Shown here piece by piece: positions 7,494-14,103 of a stretch of 18,287 nucleotides of DNA. The stretch spans positions 1-18,287 of the forward strand of contig DAQX01000014.1 in assembly GCA_002503055.1 (NCBI GenBank), given 5' to 3'. Below the pieces are notes generated by a model. That model was not told where the DNA came from and did no database searches. It saw only the letters and a list, made by a program, of their open reading frames with translations. How positions within the stretch are numbered: the first letter of the stretch is position 1; each line of letters opens with the position of its first letter. The position numbers and the translations under genes were made by a program. Origin of the DNA: Euryarchaeota archaeon UBA86 (lineage in GTDB: Archaea > Thermoplasmatota > Poseidoniia > Poseidoniales > Thalassarchaeaceae).

Positions 7494-8663
7494 ATGTCTG
7501 ATTTGAGTAAGAATGTCGTCGACATAGACGAAAATCTCAGGCTCGTCGGGACCGCTCATATTAGCTCAACTTCCGTAGAATTGGTGCGTAATCAAATCGA
7601 GGAATGGCGGCCCGACCTGGTGGCTGTAGAATTATGCGAATCTCGCAAGGCCTCGCTACTAGAGCCCAATGCACTAGATAATGAGGATCTGTTGAAAATT
7701 CTGAATGAAGGTAAATCGCATATGATTCTACTACAATCTGCTCTAGCGGCCGAGCAGCGAAGGATGGGGATTTCCTCAGGAGAAAAGCCAGGTGCCGAAT
7801 TATTGGCTGCTATCGAAGCCGCGGATGAAGCGGACATTCCTGTCGAACTCATTGATCGGGATGTTCTTATTACTCTGAGAAGGGCTTGGTCAAAGATGGG
7901 TTTCTTTGAGAAGTTTAGAGTCCTAGATGCCCTACTGTGGCAGGACGATAATGAAGATGAGGCAACAGTGGAAGAGATTCTGGAAGATTCGGATATGCTC
8001 TCCAAACTCATGGAGGAAGCCAGAGAAGTTGCACCTGCAGCGGGATCGGTTTTGATTGATGAGCGAGATGCTTTCCTAGCGGGAAGAATTCAGCAGATTA
8101 GGGGACGTGGGAGAATACTGGCAGTTGTTGGAGCGGGGCATCTAACTGGAATTCAGGAGAATCTCTCCAGGCCCCCGATGGAAACCGCTTCCGGAATTGC
8201 TGAACTTAATATCGAACCAAGTAAGTCGATTTGGCCCAAGGCACTAATGATTGCCATACCTATTTTCCTATTGGGAGCGGTAACTTGGATGGTCTACAAT
8301 GGAGAAATGGAAGAGTTGCGGCAAACTGCTCAAACATGGCTAGTCCTAAATGCTGTTCTCGCAGGACTTGGAGTAATGATTGCAAGGGGCCACCCTCTCT
8401 CTATTTTGGTGGGTTCTATAGCCTCCCCTATCACATCACTTAACCCCACTCTGGCGGCCGGTTGGTTTGCAGGCTATACTCAATTGAAGATAGTCGCCCC
8501 TACTGGTAAAGATGCTAGGGATTTCCTATTACTAGATGGATTGTCCGTGTTTTGGAAAAATAGAGTTGGTAGAGTATTGCTGGTGACAATGATGGGGAAT
8601 ATTGGATCAATGGTAGGGGCATGGCTAGCAGGTGGAGCAATACTCGGAATTCTCCTGACTTAG
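7494..8663 (+). CDS. TraB/PrgY-family membrane protein
   Basis: Belongs to the TraB/PrgY/GumN family, which has a putative metalloprotease-like (Tiki/EreA-related) soluble domain; PrgY of Enterococcus limits peptide pheromone activity. The archaeal role is unknown. The soluble part (about 1-245) carries the family landmarks GTAHIS (19-24), AVELCESR (44-51), IDERDAFLA (188-196) and VVGAGHLTGI (211-220), the conserved His/Glu/Arg positions proposed to be catalytic. The C-terminal part is a membrane domain with hydrophobic stretches at about 248-267, 284-310, 320-335 and 361-388. Length 389 aa is typical of the archaeal members. An excellent SD, GAGGTGA, overlaps the folP stop and the gap is only 3 nt, so it is co-translated with folP. 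No functional link between pterin synthesis and TraB proteins is known to me. Confidence 0.9.
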   Translation: MSDLSKNVVDIDENLRLVGTAHISSTSVELVRNQIEEWRPDLVAVELCESRKASLLEPNALDNEDLLKILNEGKSHMILLQSALAAEQRRMGISSGEKPGAELLAAIEAADEADIPVELIDRDVLITLRRAWSKMGFFEKFRVLDALLWQDDNEDEATVEEILEDSDMLSKLMEEAREVAPAAGSVLIDERDAFLAGRIQQIRGRGRILAVVGAGHLTGIQENLSRPPMETASGIAELNIEPSKSIWPKALMIAIPIFLLGAVTWMVYNGEMEELRQTAQTWLVLNAVLAGLGVMIARGHPLSILVGSIASPITSLNPTLAAGWFAGYTQLKIVAPTGKDARDFLLLDGLSVFWKNRVGRVLLVTMMGNIGSMVGAWLAGGAILGILLT

Positions 8664-8685
8664 TATAAGCCGAAAAGAGGTATAG

Positions 8686-9708
8686 ATGTCAAACGATATT
8701 TCGGCTGAGTTGCCTGGAGTTTTTCCGGCAGGGATTTCTAAAGGGGTGGTTTTATGCATTGTAATAGGTATTTTTTCCTATATTGTTGATTCACTCTTAG
8801 TAGAGAATGGATGGTTTAGTCTTGGTTCAGGCACTACCGCATTCATCTTAGGAGGGATTGTTGCACAAAGAATTTCCAATTTCAAAAAGGGAGGAGAATG
8901 GGTGATTGAAAAAATTCTTCCTGTTTCTATAGTGTTACTTGGTTTCGGGCTCAATCTATCTGTTTTTCTTGAGGCTGGAGATGAGCTGATTGGAATCTTG
9001 ATTGGATTGGCCTCAGCATTGACTTGCCTAATTAGTTGCTACTTAATTGGGCGAATCATTGGCTTGGAACGAGGTACTTCACTGGCGATTGGTTCTGGAG
9101 GAGCTATTTGCGGGAACAGTGCTGTGGTGGCAGTTTCATCGCCTCTAAAGATTAGCCAGGAGTCTCTAGCCATGACATTAGCAACTGTAAATCTACTAGG
9201 AATCTTGACCTTTTTGTCGATTCCTCTCTTTTCTTCACTAATCGAACTTAACGAAGTAAGTGCTGGGATATGGGCAGGATCAACAATACACGCTGTACCT
9301 CAGGCGATTTCTGCAGGAGAAGCGATTGGGGGAGAAGGAATGATTTTGGCTACTACGGTTAAACTCTCAAGGGTCTCTCTGCTAATACTAGTGATTCCCC
9401 TATGTGCGATGCTTGGTGAAGAATCAGGTAAGGGATTTACTCCTCGTGAAGCGATTGATAGTATTCCGAATTTTCTTCCCGGGTTCGTTCTTGCAGCTTT
9501 TTTGTCTACTTGGATTATCGGAGAAATGTACTCTGACTTTCTTTCCGATATTGGAAAACTTCTACTCTCGCCAATCCTAGCTGCAATAGGCTTGTTCATT
9601 ACTAAAGAGAGTATTGAGAATCAGGGAGTTAAGATTTTCACATTGGGGGCAATTTCTTCAGCGATGATGATTCTAGTAAGTTATATTCTAATCTCCATTC
9701 TAATTTGA
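8686..9708 (+). CDS. YeiH/UPF0324-family putative anion (sulfate) exporter
   Basis: Polytopic inner-membrane protein of the UPF0324 (Cons_hypoth698, YeiH) family, often annotated as a putative sulfate exporter; substrate not established for most members. Visible signatures are SIVLLGFGLNLS (81-92), the re-entrant-like GSGGAICGNSAVVAVSS (136-152), GSTIHAVPQAISAG (198-211) and VKLSRVSLL (225-233). About ten hydrophobic segments span the 340 residues, the usual length. A good SD (AAGAGG, 8675-8680) lies 5 nt before the ATG, and the gene begins 22 nt after the TraB stop, so it probably shares the folP transcript. Sampled lines run at about 33-37% GC, against about 52-55% for carB lines, and use many T-rich codons. 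Part of this reflects the hydrophobic protein, but it could also indicate later acquisition. It ends at a hairpin facing a convergent gene. Confidence 0.9.
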   Translation: MSNDISAELPGVFPAGISKGVVLCIVIGIFSYIVDSLLVENGWFSLGSGTTAFILGGIVAQRISNFKKGGEWVIEKILPVSIVLLGFGLNLSVFLEAGDELIGILIGLASALTCLISCYLIGRIIGLERGTSLAIGSGGAICGNSAVVAVSSPLKISQESLAMTLATVNLLGILTFLSIPLFSSLIELNEVSAGIWAGSTIHAVPQAISAGEAIGGEGMILATTVKLSRVSLLILVIPLCAMLGEESGKGFTPREAIDSIPNFLPGFVLAAFLSTWIIGEMYSDFLSDIGKLLLSPILAAIGLFITKESIENQGVKIFTLGAISSAMMILVSYILISILI

Positions 9709-9711
9709 TAT

Positions 9712-9735
9712 CTAACTCAAATCAATATGAGTTAG
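9712..9735. terminator. Hairpin between convergent genes (candidate bidirectional terminator)
   Basis: The arms CTAACTCA (9712-9719) and TGAGTTAG (9728-9735) are perfect 8-bp complements around an 8-nt A/T-rich loop, and a T-G pair can extend the stem at 9711/9736. It starts 4 nt after the yeiH-like stop and lies 19 bp before the stop of the convergent DUF2061 gene. No U-tract follows on either strand. Archaeal termination mostly relies on U-runs, so the role may be mRNA 3'-end protection rather than termination. Confidence 0.5.
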
Positions 9736-9754
9736 GATGTAACTGATTACGAAA

Positions 9755-9964
9755 TTAGTCCGCTAGGATGCCCCATGTTACTGCATCCCAGCCACGCTCA
9801 TGCAGGTAATAGAAGACCATCTTGAGGGAGACATCGGCTGCTAGGAATGTTCCACCGTGTTCCATCTCTCCTGTCATAACTACAACTATGGCTGCCCCTG
9901 TAAGAGATGCAATAGCCCTCCAGGTGGTCGCCTTAATCAAACTCCGCTTCCGCGTCTGCCCCAT
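9755..9964 (-). CDS. DUF2061 small membrane protein (copy 1)
   Basis: Small DUF2061 protein of unknown function. From the ATG at 9964 it is 69 aa: KRSLIKATTWR at the start (about 6-16), a hydrophobic segment (about 18-31), then ADVSLKMVFYYLHERGW (43-59), the hallmark C-terminal YYLHERxW motif of the family. The frame can extend upstream to a TTG at 9997, but a TATA-like TATTATTT centred near 9999 would place transcription start at about 9973. That leaves the ATG at 9964 inside the message and the TTG outside it. A second DUF2061 gene lies 60-95 bp upstream in the same direction, so this is a tandem, strongly diverged pair. DUF2061 proteins are predicted to be two-TM proteins and are often found singly in bacteria and archaea. 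Confidence 0.85.
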   Translation of the reverse strand: MGQTRKRSLIKATTWRAIASLTGAAIVVVMTGEMEHGGTFLAADVSLKMVFYYLHERGWDAVTWGILAD

Positions 9965-9994
9965 GTTAACTGAGCGAGGGGCCTTTGCATCTGA

Positions 9995-10005
9995 CAAATA
10001 ATACC
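9995..10005 (-). promoter_or_regulatory. Candidate TATA box for DUF2061 copy 1
   Basis: Minus-strand GGTATTATTTG is centred about 35 bp before the ATG at 9964. It would start transcription near 9973, giving a leader of about 9 nt, and argues against the upstream TTG start. Confidence 0.4.
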
Positions 10006-10058
10006 GACGGTCTTCAAACGAATCATCGAGAGTTTTTCTTAGTTAGACTAGGATGCCA

Positions 10059-10319
10059 TCAATGCATAGGGCTAACATCTGGAGCATCTGGATCTTCAAG
10101 ACCCCAATCAGAAGAGCTCCAAGCCCTCTCATGGAAATAATACAATATCATCTTAGTGAAGACTTCAATAGTTCCAATCGCAAGTCCTTCGGTCCAACTA
10201 CCTGTTATTACTCTTGAAATAATGATGGTGTCTGTCGTCGCTACACCTCTCCATAGGAATGTCTTGGCAATGCTGCGCTTTCTATTAGCGTGTCCCCCTC
10301 CGGGTAAGCCTTTCACCAT
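10059..10319 (-). CDS. DUF2061 small membrane protein (copy 2)
   Basis: Second DUF2061 protein, 86 aa, unknown function. The family pattern is clear: RKRSIAKTFLWRGVATTDT (about 13-31), a hydrophobic stretch (31-40), then GTIEVFTKMILYYFHERAW (49-67). It has a longer acidic tail (EDPDAPDVSPMH) than copy 1. Identity to copy 1 is confined to the RS..K..WR and YY.HER.W positions, so the duplication is old or the two were acquired separately. The ATG at 10319 has no SD of its own. A very strong SD (GGAGGAG, 10354-10348) lies upstream but is correctly spaced for an out-of-frame ATG at 10341. In-frame extension is blocked by a TGA 21 nt upstream. The thiolase gene ends 56 bp upstream. Confidence 0.83.
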   Translation of the reverse strand: MVKGLPGGGHANRKRSIAKTFLWRGVATTDTIIISRVITGSWTEGLAIGTIEVFTKMILYYFHERAWSSSDWGLEDPDAPDVSPMH

Positions 10320-10341
10320 GGTAATCGCTATTATCTCTCAT
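10285..10341 (-). other. SD-led 18-codon mini-ORF overlapping the DUF2061 copy 2 start
   Basis: The minus-strand ATG at 10341 follows GGAGGAG with a 6-nt spacer and opens MRDNSDYHGERLTRRGTR, ending at TAA (10287-10285), in a different frame from the DUF2061 gene whose ATG lies inside it at 10319. It could be a translated leader peptide. Alternatively the purine-rich element may only be one arm of the preceding hairpin. Translation is not demonstrated. Confidence 0.25.
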
Positions 10342-10346
10342 GAATA

Positions 10347-10362
10347 ACTCCTCCTACGGAGT
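10347..10362 (-). terminator. Small hairpin downstream of thiolase, overlapping an SD-like element
   Basis: On the minus strand ACTCC (10362-10358) can pair with GGAGT (10351-10347) around a 6-nt loop, 14 nt after the thiolase stop and followed by TATTC. An alternative pairing CTCC/GGAG is also possible. The stem would bury the GGAGGAG element. The arms are short, so it may be fortuitous. Confidence 0.25.
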
Positions 10363-10375
10363 GATTACGGATAGA

Positions 10376-11611
10376 TTAGCAAGATTCGATGATTACGGCG
10401 ATTCCCTGACCGCCACCAATACAGGCTGTCGCAACGCCATATTTGCCACCACTTCGCTTGAGTTCATGGGCCAAGGTAAGTACGAGTCTGGTGCCTGTTG
10501 CAGCGAGTGGATGGCCTAGGCCGACTGCGCCTCCATTCACATTGACCTTCTCAACATCTAGGCCTAGTTCCTGGATACAAGCTACCGCTTGACCGGAAAA
10601 TGCCTCGTTAATCTCCCATCTGTCAATGTCCTCAATTCCGAGACCTGCTCTTTCTAATGCTAATCTACTGCTCGGAACTGGACCATAGGCCATGATTGAA
10701 GGATCCAGCCCAATTATTCCCCAGTCAACGATTCTAGCTAGAGGCTTGTCGCCATCTGCTGCAGCCTTCTCAGCAGATTTCAGAACGACCGCTGCTGCAC
10801 CGTCTACAACTCCGGAGGCATTGCCTGCAGTCACCAGAGAATTAGGTCCGAAATGCGGCCTTAAGCCTGAGAGAGATTCCACTGTAGTTCCTCGCACGAA
10901 GTGGTCCTCGTGAGCAGTGGTGATTGTACCGTCTTCGGTTTCTACCTCTACAATCTCTGGCCCAAAGAGTCCTGAGTCTATGCTCTGCTCAGTTCGAGAA
11001 TGGCTGAGAGCAGCAAACTCGTCTGCCTGTTCACGGGTCACACCTACCTTGTGACACAGTCTGTCGCTAGTCTGGGCCATGAATGAGTCACAAGTATTGT
11101 CGAGAAGATTGGTGAACAGATAGTCCTCCATGTCCTTGGGTAGAATGTAGCCCTCTTGAGGAGGTCTGCCCAGTTTGTGTGTTGAGCGTTCTCCTCTCAG
11201 AACATGTGGGGCCTGAGAGAGATTTTCCATACCTCCGGCAACTACGACTTCTGCCTCTCCAAGCATAATCATCTGTGCCCCAGTGACGATTGATTGTGCG
11301 CCGCTGCCGCAAAGTCGGTTCATTGTGAGCATGGGGACTTCCTGAGGTATTCCTGCATTGAGACCTGCATGTCTAGCTCCGAAAATTGCTTGGCCAGAAG
11401 TCTGTAAGGCGTGACCCATTACAACATGATCTACTGAATTTGGATCTGTTTCGGCCTTCTCAAGCGCCCCTTGAATTGCAATTGTCCCTAATTCTTCAGT
11501 GGATAATGATGCTAACCTACCGCCAGGTTGGCCATCTCCACGCTTTCCGCCTAGCCATTCACAGAATGGAGTTCGAGCACCTGCGACAATTACCACATCA
11601 GTCCTAGACAT
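10376..11611 (-). CDS. Thiolase (acetyl-CoA C-acyltransferase)
   Basis: Catalyses Claisen condensation or thiolytic cleavage of acyl-CoA; cytosolic. All thiolase active-site elements are present in the 411-aa protein: the nucleophilic Cys in NRLCGSGAQ (Cys101), NEAFSGQ (335-341), the GGAVGLGHPLAATGTR segment with the catalytic His at 367, and the acid/base Cys in CIGGGQG (Cys397). Length and motif spacing are those of typical tetrameric thiolases (AtoB/FadA/PhaA-like). This is a full Cys/Cys thiolase, unlike the archaeal SCP2-type thiolases linked to HMG-CoA synthase, so acetoacetyl-CoA formation or fatty-acid beta-oxidation is likely (inference). I start at the ATG at 11611 (MSRTDVVIVAGARTPF); the frame extends to a TTG at 11626 with nothing to favour it. 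No SD is evident. It lies about 50 bp after flotillin, across a strong hairpin. Confidence 0.94.
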   Translation of the reverse strand: MSRTDVVIVAGARTPFCEWLGGKRGDGQPGGRLASLSTEELGTIAIQGALEKAETDPNSVDHVVMGHALQTSGQAIFGARHAGLNAGIPQEVPMLTMNRLCGSGAQSIVTGAQMIMLGEAEVVVAGGMENLSQAPHVLRGERSTHKLGRPPQEGYILPKDMEDYLFTNLLDNTCDSFMAQTSDRLCHKVGVTREQADEFAALSHSRTEQSIDSGLFGPEIVEVETEDGTITTAHEDHFVRGTTVESLSGLRPHFGPNSLVTAGNASGVVDGAAAVVLKSAEKAAADGDKPLARIVDWGIIGLDPSIMAYGPVPSSRLALERAGLGIEDIDRWEINEAFSGQAVACIQELGLDVEKVNVNGGAVGLGHPLAATGTRLVLTLAHELKRSGGKYGVATACIGGGQGIAVIIESC

Positions 11612-11643
11612 GGTATGGCCAAGCAAGCCCTCTTCATGAGGAT

Positions 11644-11664
11644 GACTGTCCCTAAGGGACAGTC
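11644..11664 (-). terminator. Perfect 9-bp hairpin at the end of the flotillin gene
   Basis: GACTGTCCC (11644-11652) and GGGACAGTC (11656-11664) are perfect inverted complements separated by only three bases, and the stem's first base is part of the flotillin TAG stop codon. No U-tract follows on the minus strand, so it may be an mRNA-stabilising or processing hairpin, or a partial terminator before thiolase, rather than a classical intrinsic terminator. It could also be a DNA palindrome bound by a dimeric regulator of thiolase. Confidence 0.55.
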
Positions 11665-13112
11665 TACTCGCCGTCTTCTTGTGTGTCCTCAGCCATCGAG
11701 CCGAGATAGTCAGGCAAGTCTACTCCTGCCATCTTAGCCACATCATGAATAGGCGGTAGACTTTGTACTAGGCTACTAACAAAGTTGCTAGTAGCAGACG
11801 AACCATCTGCATTGTTTCCTCCGTCCCAGACAGTAACCTTGTCGATCTTGAGGTTGCGAATCGCCTCGACCTGTGCCGATACCATACTCTCAATCTTCTC
11901 GACCATGAGCAAAGTAGCTGCGGCCTTAGGGTCGCCAGCAGCGCTGTTGACTAAGTTCTGGTAACCATGTGCCTTGGCATCCAGAACCTTCTGGATACCT
12001 TCAGCCTCGGCCTGGTAGACAGCTAGGATAGCGTCGGCCTCACCACGGGCTACGCGCCTCTGGCGCTCTGCTTCGGCCTCAGCAGCAATCTCAATCTGCT
12101 GCTTCTGGATGTTCTCACGAACAATTTCACTAGCCTTCAACTTCTCTTCCTCTTCTGCGTATCTAGCACGCTGGATCGCTGCTTCGGCGTTTGCTGATGC
12201 GACATCCGATCTTTGCTTAGCTGCTGCTTCTGCCTCAGCTAGGTCTGCATTGGCATTGGCAATCTCTGCCTGAGCGACATTCTCACCAGAAACTGCGAGG
12301 GCTTCCTGATTCTCAACATAGACACGTTGGTCTGCCTCGGCCGCCTTACGGCCCTTTGATGCCTCGGCCATGTTCTCAGCGACCTGGATTTCACGAGTCT
12401 TGTCAGCCTGTGCGGCACCGATGGCACCATCTCTCTCTGCGTTTGCAACATCTACACGTGCGTTCTCAACTGCAGTGGCTGCTGCCTTCTTACCAATGCT
12501 CTCAATATAATCTGAGTCGTCAGTGATGTCGACGATGTTCACGTTGATTAGTCTTAGACCAACCTTCTCAAGTTCCTTCTCGACGTTGTTGTTGATTCGC
12601 TCAAGGAAGTTGTCTCTATCTTGGTTAATCTGCTCGATGGTCAATGAAGCGACAGTCAGACGTAGTTGACCGAGAATTATTTCCTCGGCCATCCTCTCGA
12701 TATCTTCCATCTTCAGGCCAAGCAGCCTCTGAGCTGCATTCTGCATGATGTTGTCCTCGATGCTGATTCCGATAGTGAAGGTGCTCGGGACATTGATTCT
12801 GATGTTCTGTAGAGATAGGGCGTTTCTGAGATCAATGTTGATTGTAATCGGAGTTAGAGGGAGGTATGCATAGTCCTGAATCAATGGCCAGACTAATGCT
12901 GCACCGCCGTGAATAGTCCTAGAAGGACGGCCTTTGTCTGTACGTCCGTAGATGACCATAACCTTGTCAGGAGGGCATCTCTTGTAGCGCTGTGCAAAGA
13001 AAATTGTCACAGCCACAAGTACCAGTACAGTTGCAAATATCATCGTCGTTAGGAGTGCTCCGGTTTCAGCCATATGCTTCGCCTCTGCACCTAAGAGGGT
13101 AGGTGAGGTCAT
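11664..13112 (-). CDS. Flotillin-like SPFH/band 7 protein
   Basis: Membrane-anchored scaffold of the flotillin (FloT/YqiK/FloA-like) branch of the SPFH superfamily, which forms oligomers organising membrane microdomains. A single TM segment (about 20-40, MIFATVLVLVAVTIFFAQRY) precedes the SPFH domain (about 48-215). A long Ala/Glu-rich coiled coil follows (about 205-390, rich in EAEAAA, QRARYAEEEE and EAEAERQRR repeats). The flotillin-type C-terminus KIDKVTVWDGG (about 419-429) leads into a Ser-rich linker and SLPPIHDVAKMAGVDLPDYLG. Its 482 aa is typical. The start may be the ATG at 13112 or the ATG at 13073, which begins MAETGALL and has GAGG 8 nt upstream. It lies 47 bp after a NfeD/YuaF-like gene, its usual operon partner. 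Confidence 0.94.
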   Translation of the reverse strand: MTSPTLLGAEAKHMAETGALLTTMIFATVLVLVAVTIFFAQRYKRCPPDKVMVIYGRTDKGRPSRTIHGGAALVWPLIQDYAYLPLTPITINIDLRNALSLQNIRINVPSTFTIGISIEDNIMQNAAQRLLGLKMEDIERMAEEIILGQLRLTVASLTIEQINQDRDNFLERINNNVEKELEKVGLRLINVNIVDITDDSDYIESIGKKAAATAVENARVDVANAERDGAIGAAQADKTREIQVAENMAEASKGRKAAEADQRVYVENQEALAVSGENVAQAEIANANADLAEAEAAAKQRSDVASANAEAAIQRARYAEEEEKLKASEIVRENIQKQQIEIAAEAEAERQRRVARGEADAILAVYQAEAEGIQKVLDAKAHGYQNLVNSAAGDPKAAATLLMVEKIESMVSAQVEAIRNLKIDKVTVWDGGNNADGSSATSNFVSSLVQSLPPIHDVAKMAGVDLPDYLGSMAEDTQEDGE

Positions 13113-13129
13113 GAAGGCTTTCCCTGCAC

Positions 13130-13141
13130 ACTTTCGAAAGT
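13130..13141. repeat. 12-bp perfect palindrome upstream of flotillin
   Basis: ACTTTCGAAAGT reads identically on both strands and lies in the 47-bp gap between the NfeD-like gene and flotillin. Next to it, minus-strand GAATTACTTT (near 13143) could be a weak TATA box placing a start near 13117. The palindrome could be an operator or a small hairpin; chance is not excluded. Confidence 0.3.
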
Positions 13142-13159
13142 AATTCGGAAGTAGAGTGA

Positions 13160-13762
13160 TTACTTGCGCTTTACAATTAGTACATCGCCCATGGTGTCAA
13201 CGACTTCAATGAATTCACCATTGCCAATTTCGGCATCATCGTGGGACTTCGCATTCATGGTTCGGAGACTGCCTCCAAAGTTGACTTGGACTTGTCCTGC
13301 ACCATCATGTGGGATCCTCAGATAAACGGTTCCGTTAGCGCCGACTGCCTCGGAAATCTCAACAGTACCGTCAGATTGCAGAGTGATAAACAACTGGAAT
13401 AGTTTTCCAGTCCCCCACATAGATGCAAAACCGGCAGCGCCGCCGACTCCGATTGCGATAGTGGATGTATCTGTAGCCTTCATCGTGTAGAGTCCTGCTA
13501 GACCGAAGAACATTAGGAATGCCATCAGGCCTTGGAATGTTAGGGCCTTGAACGAGGCGTCGGCACCGAGATCTCCAACTCCTTCCAATCCCAGAAGGCC
13601 TTCAAAGACATCTGCAGCAACGCCTCCAATCATCATCAATGCGAACCAAAGGAGGAAAAGTACCCCGCCGACTAGGGCTGAAGCGGCAAATATCAACTCA
13701 AGGCCAGTTGCTTCCCCAAACCCAAGTAGCTCGAAGATATCGAAGTCGTCCAGTATGCTCAT
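13160..13762 (-). CDS. NfeD/YuaF-like OB-fold membrane protein (flotillin partner)
   Basis: 200-aa membrane protein resembling the short NfeD2/YuaF/YqiJ group that is encoded next to flotillins. Hydrophobic segments at about 22-48, 75-94 and 101-125 are separated by a Gly/Leu-rich loop (EGLLGLEGVGDLGADASF). The C-terminal part (about 132-200) reads as a small beta-barrel of the NfeD OB-fold type: GANGTVYLRIP, GQVQVNFGGSLRTMNAKS, GEFIEVVDTMGDVLIVKRK. YuaF-type proteins act with flotillin at the membrane, and the direct gene order here supports the same partnership. SD: GGAG 6 nt before the ATG at 13762. The N-terminal serine-protease domain of long NfeD proteins is absent. Confidence 0.85.
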   Translation of the reverse strand: MSILDDFDIFELLGFGEATGLELIFAASALVGGVLFLLWFALMMIGGVAADVFEGLLGLEGVGDLGADASFKALTFQGLMAFLMFFGLAGLYTMKATDTSTIAIGVGGAAGFASMWGTGKLFQLFITLQSDGTVEISEAVGANGTVYLRIPHDGAGQVQVNFGGSLRTMNAKSHDDAEIGNGEFIEVVDTMGDVLIVKRK

Positions 13763-13823
13763 TGTTTCTCCAACGAGGGCATCCCCACTTTACCCATTCG
13801 GCGACCAAAGACTGAGAAATCGC

Positions 13824-14093
13824 TCATTTCCCATACCATGTCTCTGCGATATAACGCTCTATACCTAAAATTGGTCCGACAGAAAGGCCGGTAATCAATG
13901 CGGAGAGAATTAGCGCTGGATCATCAGAAATGAACTTCAATAGGAAATCATACACCATCATGAACACTAGAATAAGAAGAATAGGAATAGTTACTCTCCT
14001 TAGGAAGATGTGGTAACCTCCGAACATGTCATACGCAGGGTTGTCGATTACACGGTCGACCATCTCATCAAGGCCCTGCTTGGGCTTGCTCAT
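13824..14093 (-). CDS. Small two-TM membrane protein
   Basis: I do not recognise a family. The 89-aa protein has a polar, charged N-terminus (MSKPKQGLDEMVDRVIDNP), two hydrophobic segments at about 34-54 and 60-78, and a short charged tail (IERYIAETWYGK). A good SD (AGGTG, 5 nt before the ATG at 14093) and only 10 nt from the preceding small membrane gene suggest co-translation. It sits between the ABC transporter/thioesterase pair and the NfeD-flotillin pair, 61 bp before the NfeD-like gene. A membrane accessory role with the flotillin complex is possible, from position alone. Confidence 0.72.
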   Translation of the reverse strand: MSKPKQGLDEMVDRVIDNPAYDMFGGYHIFLRRVTIPILLILVFMMVYDFLLKFISDDPALILSALITGLSVGPILGIERYIAETWYGK

Positions 14094-14103
14094 GTCACAC
14101 CTG

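Noticed and set aside
7592..8011. Minus-strand 139-aa frame inside the TraB-family gene
   Set aside because: Ser/Arg-rich shadow of a well-supported gene.
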